From Vitellaria paradoxa (taxonomy: Eukaryota; Streptophyta; Magnoliopsida; Ericales; Sapotaceae), in contig CM034234.1 of NCBI GenBank assembly GCA_019916065.1, forward strand, positions 11,596,520-11,660,519: 64,000 nucleotides of DNA, in the 5' to 3' direction. The notes beneath the pieces were generated by a model. That model ran no database searches. It worked only from the letters and a program-made list of their open reading frames with translations, and was not told the origin of the DNA. Shown in pieces: positions 48,201 through 60,200 of the stretch. Position 1 is the stretch's first letter; each line of letters begins with the position of its first letter. The translations under genes were made by a program, and so were the position numbers.

Positions 48201-51200
48201 TCACATTTCATTTTGGCCAGGATTTATTCAAGATAAGCATTATACATTCTTTGACTCCCAGTGGGGTTTCATTCACAACAGGATTTCCTATTGTCTCTAT
48301 TATGGTTGGCTGTGATGTCCCTCCAATGGACGGTCTAACATTCAAATTTTTCAGTGCAGCTGCAGAACCTGCAAAATTATGAGAAACAAAAATGAAAATA
48401 AATGATATTTCACATTTCAATTTGGCCAGGATTTATTTAAGATAAGCATTATACATTCTTCCCTTTCTCTATATTCTCCCCATTGGATCAGTATCCTGAC
48501 GGTATATCACAGACCCAGAGAATAAGAAAAATACTGTGAAGTAATTTAACAAACAACACAATATGTCTAAAAACACAGAGAATAGTTTTGAGAATGATTT
48601 TCTAATTCATTAAATTCTGACTTTACGTGATTTCCTTCTTATAGGAATTACACGAAATATAAATAGGAAGAGAATAACTAAGTAAGGAAGAGAATAACCA
48701 ATTAGTCTACCTGATAAAGATACATTCCTAATTTACAACCATTGACCACAACTAATCAATTAGCCTAATTACAACAACCAATCAGCCTAATTATAACTAA
48801 TCAATCAACCTAATTACAGCAATCACTGTTGAATATCTTTCTTATTTTCCAACACTCCCCCTCAAGTTGACTTAAAGATATCTTCCATAGTCAGCTTGCC
48901 CATTAAGATGTCAAATTGCTTCTTGTGCAGTCCCGCAGTAAATACATTAACAATCTGTTTGGCTGGTGGGATGTATGGCATACAAATCAACCCACTGTCA
49001 AGTTTTTCCTTGATAAAGTGTTTATCCACTTCTACACGCTTTGTTCTGTCATGAAGAACCAGATTGTGGGCAATTGAAATCGCTGCCTTGTTATGACAAT
49101 ATAACATCATAGATAGCGAATCTGAAGCCTTCAACTCTTCTAACAATCTTTTAATCCACATAACTTCACAAATAACATGAGCCACTGATCTAAATTGAGC
49201 CTCTGCACTACTTCTAACAACCACATTTTGTTTTTTTAATTTGCCAAGTCACAAAGTTTCCTCCAACCAAGGAACAGTATCCAGATGTTGATCTCCTATC
49301 TATTATACTTCCAGCCCAATCTGCATAAGTGTAGGCTTCAATTTGTAAATGTCCACATTTCTTAAATAGTAGCTCTTTGCAGGACTGTCCTTCAAATATC
49401 TCAGAATTTTGTAAACTGCTTCAAAGTGCTCCGATCCAGTCAAATGCACGAATTGACTACCCATACTTACTGAAAAAAGTTATATCTGGTCGTGTATGAG
49501 ACAGATAAATCAACCTCTCAACAAGTCGTTGATATTGTTCCTTGTTCACTACACTTTGGTCTTAGCAAGTTTTAATTTTGTGTTGGGTACCATTGGTGTC
49601 TTAGCTATTTTACAATCAAGCATACCTACATACTTGCGTCAATTAACAAATATACCGTCCTTAGACCTAACAAACTCCATTCCAAGGAAATACTTCAACC
49701 ATGGTTCAAAGTAGCGATTGCAATCTCCGTATTGACCCAAGAAATTTCAGCACTTTTAGCATTTTTTACCTCAAAAAAAATTCAAAAAAATAATGAAAAA
49801 ATTCTAAATAATAAAATTAATATATAAGTTACATAACCAAATATATAGTAACTATTTTATATAATAAAATTAATGTATGACATAACCAAATATATAGTAA
49901 CTATTTTATGAACATTAGGAACTTATATTTTCATAATTTATTTCATCAAAAATAATTACAATTATTGAATAATAGTGTAGTGTTTTTTTTTTTAAATCAA
50001 CTATTTAATTAATATGATTCCAATAAATTGCTCACAATAATTATTATAATTTGATAATTCAATTCATAAAATAACATTACAATTTTATTTAATAATGAAC
50101 ACTAGAATTTATAGTTTCATAATTTATTTCATAAAATTAATTATAAAATTATTGAATAATAGTGCACTTTTTTTAATTAGCTGTTTAATAATAGTGTAAT
50201 ATTTATTTTTAATGCTTTTCAACATTTTCTTCATTTTCTTTTCCAATTTCAAGTATCCCATCAAAACTAATTAATTGAAAGAAAAATATAATCAAGAAAA
50301 AAAAAATAGAAGTAGAAAGAAAAACACACCAATCCAATTTTGCTCGTGTATATATATATACACATTTAGTTTTTAACTTCTCATAGTAAATAATAATTTT
50401 TAAATTAATAATTCTATTATATGATAATATAATTTATTACCAGAATTATATGAATAATTATAGACTTATCATTTTTAAAATAATAATCTCATTAATATGT
50501 ATTTATTACACAAATAAAATAAATTTTAAATAGATCTTTTTTTTTTTTGTGGTAAGGCATCGAAGGAATTATATTAAAAAAAATAATATCAAAAAATAAA
50601 AGGAATATGCATTATGCATTGCCATTATGCCATATATTCATATATACAATATAGCATTTAATGAAAAGACGGTGCCATAGTGGAAATAAAAAATAAAAGA
50701 GAGAGTACAGAATGACGATGAGGAGTTGCGACAAGGAAGGGACAGCGACGATCGACGATCGCCATGACTGCTTGCAACTGACAAACACCAATGAACAGCA
50801 ACTGTGACGAACACTAGTAGGTCTCTCTCAGTATCTCTTTCTACTTCACATATGCAATTTTAGGGCTTTATCCCCCTTTTCTAGTTCCATCACTCTCTCC
50901 CTCTGCTTCAATTCCATTCTTGGGTCAACTCTTCTCGCCTTGGAGAGAACTCTACACTTTCCCAAGAAGGCTTCAATTTCAAAGAACATCTTGCTTCAAC
51001 ATCATCCACGTCGCCAAGATATTGCCACAATTTCTCTAAATCTCAGAGTATTGGCGATATCTCAAGATATCTCAACCTTGAGAAGTCGAGTTAGACTATT
51101 TAGGAAATAATAGTTGATTCGAGTTGAAATCACAGCACAGTCACTGCCAAAACCGAGCCAAGACAACCCATATCTCGGTGTCTCAGCCGATAGTTTGAAC

Positions 51201-54200
51201 CCTAACTTCAACGCGCCCCCAAGTCTTTGATCTCAAATTCATCAACAAGTATTTCTTTTAGTCTTTTCAGTTCGGCACTATCATCTCCTATCAAGATAAT
51301 ATCATCCACATGAACAATCAAAATAGCAATTTTACCTTCTTTTGAGTTGTTATTAAACATGATATGATCTGCTTGACTTTAATTGACAATATCCGTGACA
51401 TCTTAGTGCTTTGCCAAAACATTCAAACCAAGCCCTTAGGGACTGTTTGAAGCCGTATAATGATTTTCTTAACTTGCAGACTTTATCTACACCAAGTTTT
51501 TTTTCTTTTTTTTTTTTTTTTCGAACCCTAGTGGAAGACTCAAAAAAACTCTCTCTTCTAAGTCTCCTTTAAGGAACACATTCTTTACATCCAATTGGTG
51601 TAAGGGCCAACTAGAATTCACGGCTGGGGACAATAATACTAGAATTAAGTTTATTTTGGCTACAGGGGCGAATGTCTCCTGTTAGTTAATTCCATAGGGT
51701 TGTGTAAAACCTTTTGCAACAAGTTTAGCCTTGTCCCTCTCTATACTGCCATCAGCCCTACATTTCACTGTAAAAACTCATTCACACTCTATAGATTTCT
51801 TGCCCCTCAGCAAGTCAACTATCTCCCACGTGCCATTCTTCCTCAAAACATTCATCTCCTCAAGTACTGCCAATTTTCAATTCGGATCACCTAGTGCTTC
51901 CGAGATTTATCAAGGCACAAGAAGTTGAGAAATATTTGAAGTAAATGCTCTATGATTATTAGAGGGTTTTTGGCACGAAATATATTTGGCAATAAGATAT
52001 TTAGTATACGTTCGGGTTCCTTTTCTTATGGCAATTAGAATATGAAATTCAGAGATTTTATATTTTGGAGATACCATAGGAGCTGAAACCGAAATGGGAG
52101 CAGGAGATAAAATAGGAATAAAATTAGATAAAACAAGAACTAGAGAAGAGTTACCTAAAATATTCAAAGGGCCATTATTCAGGGATTATGATTGATTTTA
52201 CATTGCGACGATAGGAAGATCTTTATTTTTTTTTTTTTAAAGGGATCCTTTTTCTAGTATAAACCAGAAGCTTAGAATTAGGATTGAATTTATCCTTCTG
52301 TAGTATTTCCTTCTCTGTTGGTTAAAAAACCATTTATGCCAATATCAGCATCTTGAATGATGGTTTCTTTTTCCTAAAAAAACTCAATGATTTGTGGAGA
52401 GAATTTGGTATTTATGGAAAATGTTTCAGTGTCTTGAGAAGTAATGTCCACGATTGTATTGGGTAAAGGTGCAGATTTTTCCCAAAAATTATCTTCATCA
52501 TTGATTTTCTCCCCATGAAGAAAATTTTTTGTATAAAATGGAATATTTTCTAAAAAAGAGATATCCATACTGATATGGAATTTTTTTCGTTTGAGGGTTA
52601 AAACATTTATACCCTTTTTGCTTAGGAGCATATCCTAAAAGGACACATTTTTCAGCTCTCAAATCTAACTTAGACCGAGATTTACTTGGTATGTGAACAA
52701 AAGATGTGCACCAAAAATTTTTAAAAGTAATTCTGAATTAATTCTAGATTCTGGAAATTCCCTTTTTAGGTAATCCAACGAAGTGATATATTGTAGAACA
52801 CATGTAGGCATCCAATTGATTAAATAGGATGCAGTCAAAATAACATCTCCCCATAAATATTTTGGAATATATATATAAAATATTATAGCACAGGCTACTT
52901 CAAGCAAATTTTATCTTTTTCTTTCAGCTACTCCATTTTGTTGAGAAGTATCACAACATGAAAATTGATGAGAAATACTTTTTTCTTCTAAAAAAGTCAA
53001 CTCTAATAAAATACTTTGTTCCATTGTCAAATCAAAGTATACTAATTTTTCTTTGAAATTGATTTTCAATCATGTTGAGAATTAGAATAAGGGAATAAGA
53101 GGAGGTTGAATTAATCTTCCCCCTCCTCAATGTTTGTATTTATAGATAAAAAAGCTTACAATCAAATATAGAAATACAAAGGAAATTGGAAATAGAAATC
53201 ATACGTAATAGCTGTCACTACAAGAAAGGAAACTAGAATAAAATCAAATTCTTTTATATTCTAACACACCCCCTCAAGCTGGAGCATATAAATAAAAAAT
53301 GCCCAGCTTGGAAGAAAGATTGTGAAATGAAGAACGAGGCAGAGGTTTGGTAAGAAGATCAGCTAGTTGCGAGGATGATCGAACAAACGAGGCACTCAGC
53401 TCTTTGCGAAGTAACAAATCACGAATGAAGTAGCAATCAACCTCAATATGCTTCGTGCGCTCATGAAACACAGGATTATTGGTAATAAAGATTGCAGCTT
53501 GATTGTCACAATGCATATCCATAGGAGCAGGAACATTAATACCAAAATCACATAAGAAAGATCGAACCCAGAGCATCTCGGAAGCAGTGTGGGCCATGGC
53601 ACGATACTCAGCCTCAGCACTAAAACGAGCTACCACCTGTTGTTTCTTACTGCGCCAAGTAACCAAGTTACCCCCAACAAATGTACAGTAACCTGAAGTC
53701 GAACGCCGATCAATCCTACTTCTAGCCCAATCAGCATCACTATAACCAGTGACAGATAAGGATGAAGAAGGACTATATAGTAGGCCACGAGCAGGAGATT
53801 GTTTAAGATATCGTAGAATCCGACAAACAGCCTCAAAATGTGGGAGACGAGGATTATGTATGAACTGGCTGACTACGCCCACAGCATAGGTGATATCGGG
53901 ATGAGTAACAGTAAGATAAATAAGCTTCCCCACAAGGCGGCGATAACGACTCACATCAGAAAAGATCTCTCCTGAAGTAGCATCCAACTTAGTAGAGGGA
54001 TCCATAGGAATGTCAATAGGACAGGCGCCTAGGAGACCAGTTTCAGAGAATAAATCCAGAACATACTTGCGCTGACAAAGAGAAATACCTTGTGTTGAGC
54101 GGGCAATTTCAATTCCGAGAAAGTAGCGAAGGCGACCAAGATCCTTAGTGTGAAACTAAGAGCAAAGATGCTTTTTCAATTCCACAATACCCGAAGTATC

Positions 54201-57200
54201 ATCACCAGAGATAATAATATCATCCACATAGACAATCAAGATAATAATGCCTGAAGATGTACGACGTATAAACACCAAATGATCAGCAGCAGAGCGAGTA
54301 TACCCAACATCAATAAGGACAAAGCTGAAACGGTCAAACCAAGCTCGAGGAGACTGTTTCAAACCATATAGGGCACGCCGTAATTTGCACACAAGATGTT
54401 CACTGCCAGGAATGCAATAACCAGGGGGCTGATCCATATAAACTTCTTCTTGAAGCTCACCATGAAGAAAGACATTCTTAATGTCAAGTTGATATAAAGG
54501 CCAAGAACGACTGACAGCAACAGCAAGAAGAATTCGAACTGAATTCAGACGAGCAACAAGTGAAAAGGTCTCAGAATAGTCAACTCCATATGTTTGAGTA
54601 TACCCTTTGGCAACTAATCGAGCTTTAAGACGCTCCACTGAACCATCTGAAAGATACTTAACAGTGTAGACCCAGCGACAACCAACAGTTTGCTTTCCAG
54701 TGGGAAGAGGAGTGAGTTCCCACGTCTAATTCTGATGGAGAGCATGCATTTCTTCATCCATCGCGTGTTTCCATCCCAGAACTGATAAGGCTTGTTTATA
54801 GGAAGCATGAATAGAAATGGACGACAAAGCACAAACAAAGGAGGACAGAGAAGGGGAAAGTCGATGGTAAGAAACAAAATTAGCAATAAGTTGCACAGTA
54901 CAAGCACGCTTACCTTTTCGCAAAGCAATAGGCAAGTTAGAAGAAGAATAAGGTACCTCTGACGAAGAAGAAGAATCAGTCGAGAAAGTAAGGATCACTC
55001 TTCGATTGCGATCACGTTGATAGACCTGTGGCAAAGGAGCAATGGAAGGAATAATAGGAGCAGTGGGCGGAATCTCCAATTGAGTGTCAGTGTTTGTAGT
55101 GTTCAAGTCAGGAGATGAAGACTTAGACAAAGGGATATATACTGAGGACATAGGAGTAGGAAGAGTAGAAGAAGTCACCCCCTGTCTAGAAATGATGTCA
55201 GTTGACAGAGTATCACCATCGGAAGAATAGAAGGCAGTAGATTCAAAGAAGGTGACATCAGCACTTATAAAATAGCGACGCGACTCAGGATGGTAGCATC
55301 GATAACCTTTTTGTGTGCGGGAGTATCCCAAAAACAGACACTTATGAGAGCGGGGTGATAATTTATCAAGACTTGGATCAAGGGTGAACAAAGGCAACAC
55401 AACCAAAAATGCGAGGGGGAAGAAAAAAGGTGAACGACCTGGATAAAGGATAGAGAAGGGAGATTGGTTTGATAAGACTGGTGTAGGCACTCAATTAATG
55501 AGGTAGCAGGCAGTAAGAACAGCATTTGCCCAAAAAGGCTTGGGAACATGCATCTGGCACATCAAAGTGCGTGCAACATCTAACACATGACGATGTTTAC
55601 GCTCAGCAACACCATTTTGCTGAGAGGTTTGAGGACAGGTTGTTTGATGGATAATTCCCTTTTCAAAACAAAAAGTGTCCACAACAGTTTGAACATATTC
55701 CAGAGCATTATCAGATTGAAAATTTTTTATTTTCTTATCAAACTGAGTAGAAATTTCATTATAGAAACGAGAAATGATAGAAGGTAATTCAGTTCTTTGT
55801 TTCATTAAAAAAATCCAAGTCATACGAGAAAAATCATCAATAAATAGAACAAAGTAAAGGAATCCATTGACACTTTTAACTCGGGAGGGTCCCCAAACAT
55901 CAGTATGAATGACAGCAAAAGACTCAGACTCACGACTATTGAGACGCCTAGAAAAAGTACTACGGTGATGTTTGCCAAACTGACAAGCTTCACAGTCTAA
56001 ACTAGAGACAGAACTCAAATTGGGCACAATAAATTTTAATCTAGCTAAAGATGGATGCCCTAAACGACAATGCCACTGAAATGGAGAAATAGCAGTGTGG
56101 AAAGCAGCAGATGGCAAGGGGTCTGGAGGCCGATCACAATCGAGATAGTAAAGTCCATCCTTCTCATGCCCCGAACTAATCGTCTTCTTCGTCTTAAGAT
56201 CCTGAAAGACACAAGAGTTTGAAAAAAAGGTTATGGAGCAATTTAAAACCTTGGTTAATTGACTTACAGACAGTAAACTAAAGGAAAATTGAGGCACATA
56301 AAGACTAGAATGTAAGTTTAGAGATGATAGGGGATGAAGGGTCCCTTTACCAGACACAGGACGAGAAGAGCCATCGACTAAGACAATATTATGATCAATA
56401 TCACTGAGGTTAGAGAATAGGGAGGAATTACCAGACATATACGAACTGGCTCCTGAATCAATAATCCAGGATGGAGAAGAAGAGGTCACAAAAGCTGGGT
56501 TACCTGAGTTTGCAAGAGTAACAGCAGAAGTAGAAGGAGTAGAAACACGCAACGACTGAATAAGCTCCTGAAATTGAGATGCACTCAAGGTGTATGTCTC
56601 CTGAGAATCAGATGTGGAAGTACCGCTGGAAGCCACTGAAGGTTGTGTAGGATTTTGATCACCAACATGATGTGCCTGATCTTGTTTACCATACTTCTTC
56701 CAACAGAAGGGTTCTGTATGATTTGTTCCTCCACAGAAGTTACACTTACGATCGCCTCTATTATTAGTAGGTTTGCCACTACCTCTAGATCCACCACTGG
56801 TATTCTTTCCACCACGAGATCCACGAGAAGAACCACCACGATTGTAATGACTAACAAAGGCAGATGAATCAGTAGTTGATGCTAGTTGATCACTGGTAGA
56901 ATAATGACTGCCTAAGGACGATCTCTGTATGCGAGCATAGGCACCAGCAGCGGTAGGCAAAGTCTCGCTTGCGAGGATCTGATCTTTAAATCCTCTTAGA
57001 GCAGGATTAAGTCCAGATAGAAAATTAGCAATCATGAATTCTTTCCAGTATTTCTTCTGTTGTGCCAAATCAGTGCTAAAAGGCCGATACTGCAACAACT
57101 GTTCCCATAAACTCTTCAAGTGGCTATAATACTCTGATAAGGATCTTTCTCCTTGCTTCGCAGAAAACATTTGCTCGTATATTTCATAAACTCGAGAAAT

Positions 57201-60200
57201 ATTGCTCCTTTGTGAGTAAGATTCAGCAAGACAGTCCCATATCTTCTTAGAAGAATCACAAAATTCAACAGTAGTGGCAACAGTGTCCTCCAGACTGTGC
57301 CACAGAAGGCCCATCACAATCGCATCCTCACTCATCCAAATAGAATATTTAGAATCATTGGCGGGTGGCGGTTCATCAGTAATATATTGCAGTTTTCCTT
57401 TTTCTCGAAGAAAGGTTTTAACTGCATGTACCCAACTCAGATAATTATCACCATTCAGTTTCTTTGGTGTAATGGAACGAGGAACGTCATCTGCTTTAAG
57501 AAAGATTGATTGGGGCAAGAATTGTTCAGATGAAAATTTCGAATCTGACATCCTTATTAACAATAATAATTCAAACTAGTATAGGAGCCTTCGAAAAGGA
57601 CGAGAGAAACACAATAGCCGATTAATCAAAGGCGGCAAGTAGAAAACAAGATCAACCAACAATAAAGGCTGAACAATAGCAAATCTAAAAAAAAACTGAG
57701 AGAACCAAAGATTTTTTTCTCAGCGTCAGCGGCTATGAAAGCTCCAATGGATGTCGATCTCAGCAAATCATCAAAGGATAAACAAGAAGGGCAGTGCTCT
57801 ACATCAGGTGACTGCCGTCAAAAGGGCCAATGAGGCTCCAGGAAGCCACGCGCCGAAGAAAGCGAGGCGCGTGAGAATCAGAGCAGTAGCGACGGTGGCG
57901 CGTGAGGGCGCGTCTGGCCTCCTCCGGCGATGATGTTAGGCCGGTGATGCTCGCCGGTGGCAGGCGACTCCCCTGGTCTGGTTGATTTTCAACTTCGATG
58001 GACGGAAGCTGATCGGCTGCGAGGAACAGTGACGTGCGAGGAACAGACGCGGCTGCTAGGGTTTTTTTTTTTTTTTTTCTTTTTGGGATCAGAATTGCTC
58101 TGATACCATGTTGAGAATTAGAATAAGAGAATAAGAGGAGGTTGAATTAATCTTCCCCCTCCTCAATGTTTGTATTTATAGATAAAAAAGCTAACAATCA
58201 AATATAGAAATACAAAGGAAATTGGAAATAGAAATCATACGTAATAGCTGTCACTACAAGAAAGGAAACTAGAATAAAATCAAATTCTTTTATATTCTAA
58301 CAAATCATATTATAAAAATCTTTGAATAATTTTTCAACTTCAAATTTCTCAACCATTAAGATAAATCCAGCAAAGACAAGTATTGTCTTCTATAAATGTC
58401 ACAAATCACCTTTTTCCTATCATAGTAGTAACCTTTGAAGGTCCCTATACATTACTATGAAATAAATAGAATACTTTTAATGCACGATAAGGTTTAGGAA
58501 AATAAGTTGCACAATGACTTTTAGACAATAAACAACTTTCACATTAAAGAAATGCCGAGTCTATGTTTTTAAACAACGATGGAAAGAAATGTTTTAAATA
58601 GGAAAAACTAGGATGGCCTACTCTGCAATGCCAAACCATTAATTTGTTCACGAACAGAGATAGAACTGATACTACTAAAGCCTTGAGCCTTTTTATTACA
58701 AGGTAGATTATCATCAACAGAACAAAGACCATTTATCATCCTAACACTGCCAATCATCCTCCCCGAGCTTTGGTCCTGATAAGTACAGTGGGATTCAAAG
58801 AATGTAAGACAACAATTAGAATCTCTGGATAATCTTATTCACTAATCATATGGATAGAATCAATGATCCAAGGAGCGGATGAATGTTGACAAGAAGATAG
58901 AGCATTAGGTTCATTATCTATTTAAACCAAATAAACACTAGAAATACCAGATGGTGAATTGGACTTTAGAAATGTAAGAAGATGCTCCATCTGCTCTTTA
59001 GTAACGGGATGACCTCAGCTTCATTCGCAATGAAAGCTCGGCTAGATCTGTCATCAGACTTGCTGAATTTCCAATATGCTAGTTTGCCGTGAATTTTCTA
59101 GCAAGTCTCCCGGGTGTGGCATAGTTTGTTGCAATGATCACACCAAACCCGTGATGGCTTTGTTAGAATTTACATCGACAACTACTAAGACAAAGCTTTC
59201 AATAGCAACACCTAGTTCTTTCTTGCCTAGCATCGCATTCTTTCGACTCTCCTCTCTCCGTACCTTCGAAAAGACATCACTAATTGAGGGAAGGGGTTGT
59301 CTTCCAATAATTCTTCCCCTTACTTCATCAAATTCAATGTTAAGACCAACAAGAAATTTAAAAATCTGATTGTCCACAATTTTCGTGTGATGATAGCTAT
59401 CTTCCACGGATTTCCATTCATAGGTATTGAATAGATCAAGATCTTGCCACACCCATTTCAAAGAGGTGAAATACTTAGTGACACTATCCTCTTCTTGATG
59501 CATTTCACCAAGTTTGAGAGTCAACTCAAATATTTGAGATTGATTACCCAAATCCGAGTACGTCCGGTTCACATTCTCCTAAAGCTCTTATACCGTTGGG
59601 TAGCACATATAGTTAGGGCTAATACCCTTTTCCATGGAATTCACAAGCCATGTCATGATAATGGAATTTTCAACATCCCAAGTCGCATAAGCCTAATCAT
59701 CTTCTACAGGGGCTGTTTTTTTCACCAGTCAAATAACCCATCTTCCCATGGCCCTGAATATACACGCGAACCAATTGGGATTAATGCAAAAAATTATCAC
59801 TATTTCAGCGGATAGTGGTAATTTGAATAGAGTGAGACTCAAAGTTGGTTCTTTTTGATGAGTTTGTGAGAGGAGGATGTGGGATAGACTCAACTGAAAC
59901 ATCAAATATGGTGATTCAGAAACTGTTACAACTAAGACAACAAGAGGAAAAAGAAAAGAGGAAGATCGGGAAGGAGTCAGCAAGCAATTGTTGGCTCTAA
60001 ACCATAAAAACAGAGAGAATAGTTTTGGGAATGATTTTCTAATTCCTTAAATTCCGACTTTACATGGTTTCCTTCTTATAGGAATTACGAGAAATCTAAA
60101 CTAGGAAAAGAACAACGAATTAAGGAAAAGAATAACCAATTAGTCTACCTAATAAAGATACATTCCTAATTTACAACCATTGACTAATTACAGCTAATGA

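Larger units (their letters stand above)
53073..58302 (-). mobile_element. young Ty1/copia element (III) nested in element IV
   Basis: 5,230 bp with a perfect duplication AATCA (53068-53072, 58303-58307) and 194-bp LTRs that differ at two sites (99% identity). The minus strand shows LTR TGTTAGAATATA...TTCTCAACA, primer site TGGTATCAGAGC, one gag-pol reading frame and the polypurine run GAGGGGGTG before the 3' LTR. It interrupts the integrase region of element IV and lies in DRB intron 1 in the gene's orientation. It is the youngest insertion in the window by LTR identity. Confidence 0.95.
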
